Position numbers and translations under genes: made by a program. From positions 354,681 to 418,680 of the forward strand of contig CAVUNO010000005.1 in NCBI GenBank assembly GCA_963742875.1: a DNA stretch of 64,000 nt. Direction: 5' to 3'. Under the pieces are notes generated by a model. It was not told the origin of the DNA. It saw only the letters and a program-made list of their open reading frames with translations, and did not search any database. This document shows positions 7,246-15,070 of this stretch, piece after piece (positions within the stretch are counted from its first letter, which is position 1; each line of letters opens with the position of its first letter). This DNA is from Bog-532 sp963742875. Its GTDB lineage: Bacteria > Actinomycetota > Actinomycetes > Streptosporangiales > Streptosporangiaceae.

Positions 7246-8295
7246 CTAGATTCCGGGTCGGGCATGCTCGCTGGCGTGGGCAAGTGCTTGTTGATATTCG
7301 TTCATCCATTCGGCGCCTTGCTGGTCGGCGGGTATGTCTTTTATGCCACTTCGGAGCGAATCTGCGGCGTCGCGGTAGTGGCCGATGCCGAGCTGGGCGA
7401 GGCCAATGTTTAGCCGGAAGAACGGTTCGGTGTACCAGTAGACCGAAGGCGGCGGCTCGCCCGCGGCTGTGGCCAGGTCGGATGCCTTGGCGAGGAATCG
7501 CTGAGCTTCTTTTTTGTCGTCGAGGTCGGCGTATGCCTGCGCGGTTTGCAGCAGGTCGTAGGTGTGCTGGGTGGGGTCGGCCCCTGGGGTGGCCAATGCG
7601 GCTGCTGATGCGCGTATTGCGCTGCGCGGACGGCCTTGCAGGCGGGCCAGGTATCCCCGGAAGCTCGCTGCTGTGGCGGCGATGGTGCCGTCGCCAGCCT
7701 CGTCGGCCAGGTCCCCGGCGTCTGCGGATAGTGCCAGAGCCTGGCTGTCCTTGCGGACAGCGGTGTGGAGCCATCCGGCGAAAGACGCCCATTCCGCGAC
7801 CAGCGGGGCCGGCGCGTCTCGCTGCGGGCCGGAGGCATCACGGAGCACTTTCCTGAGCGTGTCCAGTTGGAGGGTCATCGGTCCGAGGATTGCTTCCGGG
7901 CCAAGTGCATCTTCGGTGCGCCGCTGGCTGGCGAGGACTTGGGAAAGGTGTTCTACGGTGGCGGCGTCGAGCCGGGACGGCCTGCGGATAACATCGTTAA
8001 GGCGATCCTTGTCATCTGGTGTCATGCCGTTTTGATTACCGGCCGGGAGCAGATAACGGTTGTCGTTTTCCAGTAGCAGGGCAAATTGTGCCTTGGCCCG
8101 TTCGGCGGCGCGTTCAAGCGCCGCGTCCAGCGTTTCTTGCATCGCTGCCCGCGGGATCATGTCGGGTCGTTTCCGCCAGTCGGCGACCGTGCGGACGGCC
8201 ACTCCGAGGTGCGAGGCGAATGCCTCGTTGGTCATCCGGAGCGCTTGCCTGAGCGCGTCGGCCTCGCGGCCGGTCCACGTGCGAACGACTTCCAC
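7246..8295 (-). CDS. XRE-family regulator with TPR-like sensor region
   Basis: About 349 residues. The frame opens at GTG 8316, but the internal GTG at 8295 has AGGA eight bases upstream, so I prefer it. The N-terminal 50 residues are a helix-turn-helix (ALRQALRMTNEAFASHLGV, then VRTVADWRKRP). The rest is helical repeat sequence (ADEAGDGTIAATAASFRGYL, AQAYADLDDKKEAQRFLAKA) of TPR type. It is the second such regulator in the island (the first is at 1722-2951). It is divergent from a small helical ORF, with a CTGCACTG direct repeat between them that may be its operator. Ligand and targets unknown. Confidence 0.8.
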   Translation of the reverse strand: MEVVRTWTGREADALRQALRMTNEAFASHLGVAVRTVADWRKRPDMIPRAAMQETLDAALERAAERAKAQFALLLENDNRYLLPAGNQNGMTPDDKDRLNDVIRRPSRLDAATVEHLSQVLASQRRTEDALGPEAILGPMTLQLDTLRKVLRDASGPQRDAPAPLVAEWASFAGWLHTAVRKDSQALALSADAGDLADEAGDGTIAATAASFRGYLARLQGRPRSAIRASAAALATPGADPTQHTYDLLQTAQAYADLDDKKEAQRFLAKASDLATAAGEPPPSVYWYTEPFFRLNIGLAQLGIGHYRDAADSLRSGIKDIPADQQGAEWMNEYQQALAHASEHARPGI

Positions 8296-8321
8296 TACGA
8301 CGATCCTGCCCCGCACGCGCG

Positions 8322-8340
8322 CTGCACTGGAACTGCACTG
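8322..8340. promoter_or_regulatory. CTGCACTG direct repeat, candidate operator
   Basis: CTGCACTG at 8322-8329 and 8333-8340, spaced by exactly 11 bases (one helical turn), in the divergent region upstream of the XRE gene. Confidence 0.4.
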
Positions 8341-8423
8341 TGGCTGCGTGGTGTGATCGCCGCCACGGCGTGTGTCATGGAAGAGATGGCTAGCGCGACG
8401 AACAACAGGAGGTGGCGGCGGCT

Positions 8424-8609
8424 ATGACCACGGACGAGGTGGAGCAGCTGAGGTCGCGCCTGTTGCGGCTCTCGGGCGATCTGGCGAACCTGATGGCTAG
8501 GGTGACTGCGCTCAGTGATGAGCTTGGCGGTCATTCCGCGCAAGCCTCTCCAGCTGGCTCACCCGGTCAGCCATCTCCTGAACCCGGCTATCCAGCTCCT
8601 CTAGGCTAG
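8424..8609 (+). CDS. Small helical hypothetical protein, 61 aa
   Basis: ATG 8424 follows a GGAGG at 8410 (11 bases, rather long); GTG 8412 in the same frame is an alternative. Residues 1-35 are a Leu-rich amphipathic helix (VEQLRSRLLRLSGDLANLMA) and the rest is Pro/Ser-rich. It is divergent from the XRE/TPR regulator. Many actinomycete XRE/TPR regulators sit beside such a tiny gene, so a partner role is possible but not shown. Its end overlaps the GntR fragment on the other strand by nine bases. Confidence 0.45.
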   Translation: MTTDEVEQLRSRLLRLSGDLANLMARVTALSDELGGHSAQASPAGSPGQPSPEPGYPAPLG

Positions 8610-8861
8610 GTGCCGGGTGATGGCCAGGTACTCCGGTGATGGCGAGGGACTGCCAGATGACAAAGCATCCTCGCGCACGAAGCTGCCCCGTCCGGGGCTG
8701 GTGTAGATCAGGCCCTCGCTACGCAGGACCTCGATCGCGTTCTGTGCGGTCATCGGGGCGACCTTGAACCGGTCGGCCAGCTGGCGGATGGACGGCAGCC
8801 GGTCACCTGGTACCAGGTCCTCCGTCGCTATCTCATTGCGCAGCGCAGCAGCGACCTGCAA
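8601..8861 (-). pseudogene. GntR-family winged-helix fragment
   Basis: 86 codons from a TTG encode a typical GntR DNA-binding domain: VAAALRNEIATEDLVPGDRL, then PSIRQLADRFKVAPMTAQNA and LRSEGLIYTSPGRGSFV. The first few residues of the domain are missing, and the frame upstream runs directly into the integrase fragment on the opposite strand, so the gene seems truncated by a deletion that joined the two. A short GntR protein without a ligand domain occurs in integrative elements, so a nearly complete small regulator (KorSA-like) is the alternative. Confidence 0.6.
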
Positions 8862-8872
8862 CGACTGCGGCC

Positions 8873-9136
8873 GAGGCGGCCGGGCTGGGGGACGTGTATT
8901 TTCATGACTTGCGTCACACCGGGAACACGTTTGCGGCGGCCAGCGGCGTTGGCATCAAGGACCTGATGGCTCGCATGGGTCACGACAGCGAGCGTGCGGC
9001 GATGATTTACCAGCACGAGGCGCGGGGCGCTGACAAGGCGATCACGAGCGCGATCGATGCTCATGTCGCGGCCGAGCGCGAGCGAGAGGGCGGCATTGAT
9101 GATGGGCCGGGCGGCATGCTCGTTCCGGCGAGGTAA
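8873..9136 (+). pseudogene. C-terminal fragment of a tyrosine integrase (element B)
   Basis: About 87 codons. It keeps the catalytic His-x-x-Arg box (FHDLRHTGNTFAAASG), the later GH (LMARMGHDSER) and the nucleophile Tyr (AAMIYQHEARG), then the acidic tail (ADKAITSAIDAHVAAE) that also ends the element A integrase. The N-terminal arm and core-binding domains are missing. It stops about 90 bases from the tRNA-Gly gene, the normal position for an AICE integrase, so it marks the int end of element B. Confidence 0.8.
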
Positions 9137-9152
9137 TGCACATTAATGGCAC
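9134..9152 (+). repeat. Paired TAATG repeat, candidate arm site (element B, int end)
   Basis: TAATGCACA at 9134 and TAATGGCAC at 9144-9152, a 10-base period. It overlaps the integrase stop codon and matches the pairs at 4744 and 4968. Confidence 0.45.
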
Positions 9153-9224
9153 GCGGTCTTGCAGGCGCATCACCTGACCGGCCCGGTCGGGATCGGGTAG
9201 GCTTTTGACCTGGGGTTTTGAGTG

Positions 9225-9267
9225 GAGCGGGCGACGGGAATCGAACCCGCATGACCAGCTTGGAAGG
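9225..9267. other. Attachment core within the tRNA-Gly gene
   Basis: 43 bases shared (one mismatch) with 4841-4883. It covers the tRNA 3' end through the anticodon region, so integration restores an intact tRNA gene on this side. Confidence 0.8.
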
Positions 9268-9296
9268 CTGGGGCTCTACCATTGAGCTACGCCCGC
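9226..9296 (-). tRNA. tRNA-Gly (anticodon UCC)
   Basis: 71 bases on the minus strand. The acceptor stem GCGGGCG pairs with CGCCCGC, the discriminator is T, the D arm is AGCTCAATGGTAGAGC, the anticodon loop CTTCCAA gives UCC, and the T arm is GCGGGTTCGATTCCCGT. CCA is not encoded. It is the integration target of the elements to the left. Confidence 0.95.
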
Positions 9297-9463
9297 GTGA
9301 CGGCGGCAGATCCCGCAGATGCCGCCGTGCCGTCACGGGGTAGCGTACCGGCTCCGGCCCCGGTGCCGCACGGCCCGCGCCACCGGGGCGCTCCCGCCGG
9401 CTCCTGGTCAGGAACGCGCCACAGGCGCTCCCGCGGCGGACGGGCCCCTGGTCGGGAACCGGA

Positions 9464-10085
9464 TCAGAAGGACGGCACCCAGCCGACCGGGCCGGTAATG
9501 GGCAGGACCCGCACACAGGGCACCTGAGCCGGGCTGGCCGGGTCGAGGGCGTTGAGCATGTCGGCCATGGCCACCGGGTCGTAGGCGATCTCCAGGTGAT
9601 CGCTCTGATCGAGCGGGCAAGGGTTCTGGACGGTGATGCTGGTGACGGCGGAACCGGCCAGGAGCGCCGACGTATAGGGGCGTGACCACCTCATGGTCCC
9701 TTGCCTCGATCACCGTGTAGCTGACGCCCGGCACCGTGCCGCCGCCGGAGTTCAGCTGGCTGAGGTCCGGGGAGCCGGCCTGCTGCTCGACGCACCTCTC
9801 GCAACTGCCGCCGACGATCACGCTGAAGATGCCGGAGAGGCCGAGGTCCTGCGTCAGCGTGGTCAGCCCGTCGACACTGGTGCCGTGGTCCGACGGGGCC
9901 AGGCCGACCAGGGTGTGGACCTTGGCCGCGCAGCCCAGAGGAACTTCAGGTAGTAGCGCGGCATCATCCGCCCTGGGAATGGCCGACGATATCGATCTTG
10001 GGCGCGCCGGTCGCCGCGAGCACACGGGTGACGAACGATGCGAGCTGCCCGCAAGCGGCCCTGACCGCCAGCGCCGTCACCGTCG
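9464..10085 (-). pseudogene. Secreted-type lipase (alpha/beta hydrolase) with several frameshifts
   Basis: Read on the minus strand, three frames must be joined. The first gives LAATGAPKIDIVGHSQGG (nucleophile elbow G-H-S-Q-G) and then meets a stop; the next holds MMPRYYLKFL, followed by AAKVHTLVGLAP and VDGLTTLTQDLG. The last frame, reached by removing a C near the TPLYV position, gives LAGSAVTSITVQNPCPLDQS, a DH box and DPVAMADMLNALDP. This is the family of actinobacterial triacylglycerol lipases/esterases with a C-terminal disulphide (CERC and later Cys). The N-terminal third with signal peptide is not readable. Because three breaks occur, true decay is more likely here than a single sequencing error. 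Nothing recognisable lies between 10086 and 10314. Confidence 0.7.
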
Positions 10086-10314
10086 CCCTCCCATGCCCCC
10101 GCCGCCCCGTGCGCCCCCCCACTGCCCGCTACCCTCACTGCCCCCGCTCACGGACAGTCCGCACGGCGTGGCCCCTTGAATCATCTCTTAGAACAACCAA
10201 TCCTGATCCTTGACCGTCTTGCGGTTGCGCACCAAACGTCGCATATCGGAGCGGGGCTTCCGGCCAGCCCCGAGCCAGACCCGCCGCCGCAGGTAGCAAG
10301 CAGATGGGGCCTGG

Positions 10315-11190
10315 ATGAGAAGTGACAACGCGCCACGGCTCAGCAGAGCTGCGATGACCCGCCGGGTCCTGCTGGCCGTCGGCGGCCTGGTTCTCCTCGG
10401 CGAGTGCGCCGCCGGTCACGGCGCGGGCACCGCCCTGACTAAGCCACGGGGGCCGCAGGTCGTGCCATCCTCGCCGTCCGTCCGCGAGGGCACGGGTCTT
10501 TCCCGGACCGGCGCCGATGAGGCGCGCGCCGCGGCGGCCAGACGCCCGAAGCGGCAGCAGGCCGCGGCCACCACGGGCGGTCCCGAGACCGTCGCCCCGG
10601 CTAATGGCCAGCCCCTGTACCACCTGACCGACGGCCCCAAGGTCATCGCCTTGACCATCGATGACGGCCCGAGCCCTAGCTACACTCCGCAGATCCTCCG
10701 CTTGCTGAACACGTACGGCGTCACCGCGAGTTTCTCGATGATCGGCCGGAGCGTCGCCGCCTATCCCGGACTGGCCCGTGAGGTGGCCGCGGCCGGTCAC
10801 GTGATCGTCAACCACACCTGGACGCACGCCAACCTGACCGTGCTGGCGCCGTTGGCCGTGTCCGACCAGATGAACCGGGCCAGCGACACCATTGCGAACG
10901 CGACCGGGACCAGGCCGGCGATGTTCCGCGCCCCGTACGGCGCGTGGTCACCGACGGTGCTGGCCAGATGCCGGCAGATGCGGCTGATGCCGCTGGACTG
11001 GTCGGTGGACCCTCGTGACTGGGCCCGGCCGGGGGTCAGCGCCATCGTCACGAACATCATCCGCAACACCCGCACGGGCTCGATCATCCTGGAGCACGAC
11101 GGCGGTGGGAATCGCGCCCAAACCGTCGCCGCGCTCAGGTACGTGCTACCCCGCCTGCTGGACCAGGGCTACCGCTTCCGCACCCCGTAA
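10315..11190 (+). CDS. Polysaccharide deacetylase (NodB domain), exported
   Basis: 291 residues. The N-terminus has basic residues and a hydrophobic segment (RVLLAVGGLVLLGEC); the Cys near residue 30 could be a lipobox-type cleavage site. A 60-residue Pro/Arg-rich linker follows, then a NodB carbohydrate esterase domain. Metal and catalytic motifs are complete: TIDDGPS (Asp 116 and 117), HTWTH (His 167 and 171), RAPYG near 205, DPRDW, and ILEHDGG with the last catalytic His. It should remove acetyl groups from peptidoglycan or another envelope polysaccharide outside the membrane. Its stop lies inside the first copy of a 19-base tandem repeat. Confidence 0.9.
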   Translation: MRSDNAPRLSRAAMTRRVLLAVGGLVLLGECAAGHGAGTALTKPRGPQVVPSSPSVREGTGLSRTGADEARAAAARRPKRQQAAATTGGPETVAPANGQPLYHLTDGPKVIALTIDDGPSPSYTPQILRLLNTYGVTASFSMIGRSVAAYPGLAREVAAAGHVIVNHTWTHANLTVLAPLAVSDQMNRASDTIANATGTRPAMFRAPYGAWSPTVLARCRQMRLMPLDWSVDPRDWARPGVSAIVTNIIRNTRTGSIILEHDGGGNRAQTVAALRYVLPRLLDQGYRFRTP

Positions 11191-11237
11191 GCCGGGTCGC
11201 ACCCCGTAAGCCGGGTCGCACCCCGTAAGCCGGGTCG
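11181..11237. repeat. Three perfect 19-base tandem repeats at the end of the deacetylase gene
   Basis: Unit CACCCCGTAAGCCGGGTCG at 11181, 11200 and 11219. The first copy contains the deacetylase stop codon TAA. The unit is not a multiple of three and has no hairpin strong enough to be a terminator. Confidence 0.85.
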
Positions 11238-11293
11238 GCTGCCGGGCGGTCCCGCACGCGACTTCGCTGGACTGGCTACACTCACTTCAGACG

Positions 11294-11367
11294 CGGGCTG
11301 TAGCGCAGCTTGGAAGCGCACTGGCTTTGGGTGCCAGGGGTCGCGGGTTCAAATCCCGCCAGCCCGA
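11294..11367 (+). tRNA. tRNA-Pro (anticodon UGG)
   Basis: 74 bases. Acceptor CGGGCTG pairs with CAGCCCG, discriminator A, anticodon loop CTTTGGG gives UGG, T arm CGGGTTCAAATCCCG. CCA is not encoded. Confidence 0.95.
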
Positions 11368-11515
11368 CCGCCAGCCCGGCCCCTTGGCCGACCGCCAGCC
11401 CGACCGCTTGCGTGAGTGCTTGCCCCCGGAACGACCGCAGCCACCCGTCAGCCAAAAGCCGCCCCGAAAACGAGCCACCCGGCGCAAGAGCTACCCCGAA
11501 GGCCTAAGGCGGCGC

Positions 11516-11758
11516 TCAGCGGACGGCGCGCCCCGCGACCCGCTGCCGGGCCGAAGGTTCCCGGTGCAGCGGTCCCGATGTGCGGAGCAGGAAGTCCGCG
11601 TACGTGTCCGGTGCTGCGTCCGGCTCGGTCAGGTACTGGTCGTAGGAAAGCCTGTGGTACATCAGGCGGCGCTGCGCCTCGTTGCATTCGGCGACGGCCG
11701 CCGTCAGCCGGCGGGCCAGCCGGAGTACCCCTCCGGGAAAACGATTCGTGACGTTCAT
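11516..11758 (-). CDS. Small conserved actinobacterial protein, 80 aa
   Basis: The ATG at 11758 lies within a much longer open frame, but the coding signal and the GAGG eight bases upstream place the start here. The protein begins MNVTNRFPGG, has a helical middle (AVAECNEAQRRLMYHRLSYD), then an acidic segment (PDAAPDTYADFLLRTSGPLH) and a basic end. I recognise the DTYADFL-RTSGPL--EPSARRR pattern as common in actinomycete small proteins of unknown function. It is divergent from the GlxA-type regulator at 11852, so the two may share control. Confidence 0.6.
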   Translation of the reverse strand: MNVTNRFPGGVLRLARRLTAAVAECNEAQRRLMYHRLSYDQYLTEPDAAPDTYADFLLRTSGPLHREPSARQRVAGRAVR

Positions 11759-11851
11759 ATCTCCAGCCTCGCCCGGGGATCCGTTCCGGAATAGTGGCAG
11801 GAGTGACATATAGGGGTGACATCCTGCCAACCGGGCGGTCATACTCGTTCC

Positions 11852-12946
11852 ATGCTGAAGAACGTGGCCGTCGTGGTGCTCGACCGCATCGAGGCGTTCG
11901 AGCTCGGCGTGGTGTGCGAGGTGTTCGGAATGGACCGCTCCGATGACGGCCTGCCGGCCTACGACTTCGCGGTGGTGGCCGGAGAGGCGGGCCCGATCCG
12001 CTGCAACGCGGGTTTCACCATCCACACCCCGTATGGCCTGGACCGCCTGGAGGAGGCGGACCTGGTCGCGGTACCCGCGATGTCCGACCGGCGGCTGACA
12101 CAGGCGGACCTGATCCCCGGCCTTTCCCCGCCGGCGCAGCCTCCCGGCACCGGCGCCCTGGCCCGCGGCGCGGCAGAAAGCGGCCGGTTTCCCGCGGCCC
12201 TGCTGGCCGCCCTGCGCCGCGCGGCGGACCGCGGGGCCTGGGTGCTGAGCGTGTGCAGCGGTGTTTTCGTCCTCGGCGAGGCCGGCCTGTTGCAGGGGCG
12301 CCGGTGCACCACGCACTGGCGGCACTCGGCCGAACTGGCCCGGCGCTATCCCAGCGCGATTGTCGATCCGGACGTGCTGTATGTGGACGAGCAGCCGGTC
12401 ATTACCAGCGCGGGCACGGCGGCGGGCATCGACGCCTGTCTCCACCTGGTGCGCAAGGAACAGGGCTCGCGGGTGGCGAACGGGATCGCTCGGCGCATGG
12501 TCGTGCCGCCGCATCGCGACGGCGGGCAGGCCCAGTACATCGACCGGCCGCTGGCCGAAACGTCCGGCGGCAGCCTGGGTACGGTGCTCGACTGGATGGC
12601 GCTCAACCTCGGCCTGCCGCTCGCGGTGCGCGACCTGGCGGCCCGCGCGCACATGTCCCCCCGCACGTTCGCGCGCCGCTTCGCGCAGGAGACGGGCACC
12701 ACGCCGCTGCGCTGGCTGACCTCCCAGCGCATCCTGCTGGCCCAGGAGATGCTCGAAGACACCGACGAGACCATGGACGCCATCGCCGAGCATGTCGGCT
12801 TCGGCAACGCGGCGACGCTGCGGCACCACTTCCGGGCCTGGCGCGACACCACGCCCGACTCCTACCGGCGCCTCTTCCGGGGGCCCGCCCCGGACGGCCC
12901 GCGCACGGCCGCCGCCTGGGACCGGGTGCCGGTGCCGGCCGGATAG
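11852..12946 (+). CDS. GlxA-family transcriptional regulator (DJ-1/PfpI plus AraC HTH)
   Basis: 364 residues from ATG 11852. The N-terminal 200 residues are a class I amidotransferase-like DJ-1/PfpI fold beginning NVAVVVLDRIEAFELGVV, with the elbow Cys in LSVCSGVFVLGEAGLL and the following THW. After a linker the C-terminal 100 residues carry two AraC helix-turn-helix motifs: DLAARAHMSPRTFARRFAQ and DAIAEHVGFGNAATLRHHF, ending in the usual TTPDSYRRLF. In the family the N-terminal domain is a sensor and not an enzyme. It is divergent from the small gene at 11516-11758. Targets are unknown. Confidence 0.9.
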   Translation: MLKNVAVVVLDRIEAFELGVVCEVFGMDRSDDGLPAYDFAVVAGEAGPIRCNAGFTIHTPYGLDRLEEADLVAVPAMSDRRLTQADLIPGLSPPAQPPGTGALARGAAESGRFPAALLAALRRAADRGAWVLSVCSGVFVLGEAGLLQGRRCTTHWRHSAELARRYPSAIVDPDVLYVDEQPVITSAGTAAGIDACLHLVRKEQGSRVANGIARRMVVPPHRDGGQAQYIDRPLAETSGGSLGTVLDWMALNLGLPLAVRDLAARAHMSPRTFARRFAQETGTTPLRWLTSQRILLAQEMLEDTDETMDAIAEHVGFGNAATLRHHFRAWRDTTPDSYRRLFRGPAPDGPRTAAAWDRVPVPAG

Positions 12947-13186
12947 TTCAGCAGGCCGAACGGGCCGCGGCGACCGTCGTCCCGCCGTGCGGTGCCGCAC
13001 GGGTCCTGGCGAATTGGCCCGTACCGTCCTGGCGTCGTAATTTTCCGGGCGGCGCGGCCGGTAGGATTATCCGCCGTAGACCCGGCTGTAGCCGTGAGTG
13101 ATGATCCGAGTTCCCGCGTTCCCGGTCGCCCCCGGCGGCAGGCAGTGGAGGGAACCAATGCAGGGGACACAAGGAGTGACGCCGAC

Positions 13187-14815
13187 GTGAAAACAGACGT
13201 CGAGGAACTGAGCCCGACACGCGTGAAGCTCAGCGTAGAGGTGCCGTTCGACGAGCTGAAGCCGAGCATCGACAAGGCGTACCGCGAGGTGGCCCGGCAG
13301 GTCCGCATTCCCGGTTTCCGTCCGGGACGCGTACCGCCGCGGATCATCGACCAGCGGATCGGCCGGGCGCCGGTGCTCGAGCAGGCCGTCAACGACGCCA
13401 TTCCCGAGCTGTACGGCAAGGCGGTCGAGGAGTCGGAGCTGTTCGCGCTCGGCCGGCCTGAGGTGGAGATCACCAGCCTGGACGACGGCAAGGAGCTCTC
13501 CTTCACCGCCGAGGTCGACGTCCGGCCGAAGTTCGAGCTGCCCGACCTGGCCAGCATCTCGGTGACCATCCACAACGCCACGGTGACGCCGGACGACGTG
13601 GAGGAGTACCTCAGCAGCCTGCGTGAGCGGTTCGCGTCGCTGAAGGGCGTGCAGCGCCCGGCCGAGAGCGGCAACTTCGTCTCCATCGACCTGTCCGCCA
13701 CCGTGGACGGCGAGCCGGTCGAGGACGCCCAGGCCAGCGGCCTGTCGTATGAGGTGGGCAGCGGGTCGATGCTGGAGGGCCTCGACGACGCGGTGACCGC
13801 TATGACGGCCGGGGAGTCGAAGACGTTCAGCTCCGAGCTGGCCGGCGGTGAGCACGCGGGTGACCAGGCCGAAGTCACCGTCACCGTGCACAGCGTCAAG
13901 GTCAAGGAACTGCCCGACTTTGACGACGATTTCGCGCAGCTCGCCAGCGAGTTCGACACCATCGGGGAACTTCGGGCCGACACGCGCCAGCGGCTCGAGG
14001 GGATGCGGCGGCAGCAGCAGGCCATCCAGGCCCGCGACCGCGCCCTGGGCGCGCTGCTCGACCAGGTGGACGTGCCCCTCCCGGACAGCATCGTCGCGGA
14101 GGAGGCGCACCGCCTCGAGCACTCCATGCGCGATCAGATCCAGCGCGCGGGAGCCGACTGGGGCTCCTACCTCCAGATGACCGGCAAGACCGAGGACGAG
14201 TTCAACACCGACCTGCAGGAGCAGTCCCGCCGCAGCGTCAAGGTCGGGCTGGTCATCGACCAGGTGGCGCGGCATGAGGACCTGGGCGTGGACGACGCCG
14301 AGCTCTCCTGGTTCGTCACCCAGCAGGCCCAGCAGATGGGCGTCGAGCCCGAACTGCTGGCGCGGCAGATTGCCGAGGGCGGCCAGATCGGCGCCGCCGT
14401 GGCCGAGGTGCTCCGCGGCAAGGCGATGGCCCTGCTGGCCGGCCGTGTGAAGATCCAGGACGAGGCCGGCCACGAGCTGGACTACGCCACCCTCATCGGC
14501 CAGGACGCCGATGACGCCACCGCCGCCGATGACGCCACTGCGGACGGGGATACCTCCGCCGAGGACACCGCCGCCACCGCGGACGTGGACACCTCCGCCG
14601 GGGACGGCGCCGCCGGGGACAGCGCCGGCCAAGACGACGCCGCCGGAGACGGCGCCGGCCAAGACGACGCCCCCGTGGCCACCGGGGCGGCGGCACCGGC
14701 TGCGGAGACAACGGCCACGGAGTCCAGCGCCGAAGTGGAGCCGGGCACCACACCGGCCGCCGAGGCCAGCGCCGCGGACACCACCGGAGCTGGCGACGAG
14801 GGCGCCAAGGCCTAG
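13187..14815 (+). CDS. tig: Trigger factor, ribosome-bound chaperone, with long acidic tail
   Basis: GTG 13187 follows AAGGAG ten bases upstream; the frame is open further back but the family starts at VKTDVEELSPTRVKLSVEV. 542 residues. Domains in order: ribosome-binding N-domain with the signature GFRPGRVPP (about 41-50), FKBP-type prolyl isomerase (about 150-245), then the helical chaperone arms. From about residue 441 to the end is a low-complexity Asp/Ala/Thr/Gly tail (repeats such as AGDGAGQDDA) that makes the protein about 100 residues longer than the usual 430-460. It heads the tig-clpP1-clpP2-clpX cluster, the classical order. Confidence 0.95.
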   Translation: MKTDVEELSPTRVKLSVEVPFDELKPSIDKAYREVARQVRIPGFRPGRVPPRIIDQRIGRAPVLEQAVNDAIPELYGKAVEESELFALGRPEVEITSLDDGKELSFTAEVDVRPKFELPDLASISVTIHNATVTPDDVEEYLSSLRERFASLKGVQRPAESGNFVSIDLSATVDGEPVEDAQASGLSYEVGSGSMLEGLDDAVTAMTAGESKTFSSELAGGEHAGDQAEVTVTVHSVKVKELPDFDDDFAQLASEFDTIGELRADTRQRLEGMRRQQQAIQARDRALGALLDQVDVPLPDSIVAEEAHRLEHSMRDQIQRAGADWGSYLQMTGKTEDEFNTDLQEQSRRSVKVGLVIDQVARHEDLGVDDAELSWFVTQQAQQMGVEPELLARQIAEGGQIGAAVAEVLRGKAMALLAGRVKIQDEAGHELDYATLIGQDADDATAADDATADGDTSAEDTAATADVDTSAGDGAAGDSAGQDDAAGDGAGQDDAPVATGAAAPAAETTATESSAEVEPGTTPAAEASAADTTGAGDEGAKA

Positions 14816-14942
14816 TCCGGCCTGTCCGGGACGACGACCGCCGGGCGGGGCCGCGAGCAGATCGCGCCCGGCCGCGCCCGCCCGCGGTCGCCGACGGTAA
14901 CCGCGTGCGCCGACAGCGAAAACCGTGCCGTCGCGGCGTACT

Positions 14943-14959
14943 GCGCTCGGGGTGAGCGC
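14943..14959. promoter_or_regulatory. Dyad upstream of clpP1, candidate operator
   Basis: GCGCTCGGGGTGAGCGC, a perfect 6-5-6 inverted repeat, 112 bases before the clpP1 start. Clp genes in actinomycetes are controlled by ClgR, but its known site has a five-base gap between CGC and GCG; here the gap is nine, so the factor is unknown. Confidence 0.35.
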
Positions 14960-15070
14960 TATCGTCCAGATCAGAGACATCAGACGGCAGCTAATGAGAA
15001 CTGCGACGTGCCGGAGCCCCAGCGGGGGGCGGATGAGGCATATCGCGCCCAGTCAATCGAGGAGAACGCA

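Noticed and set aside
11368..11515. Short plus-strand ORFs after tRNA-Pro
   Set aside because: Low-complexity Pro/Arg frames without ribosome binding sites; they arise from GC-rich sequence.
14943..14959. ClgR binding site before clpP1
   Set aside because: The gap between CGC and GCG is nine bases, not the five of the known ClgR motif.
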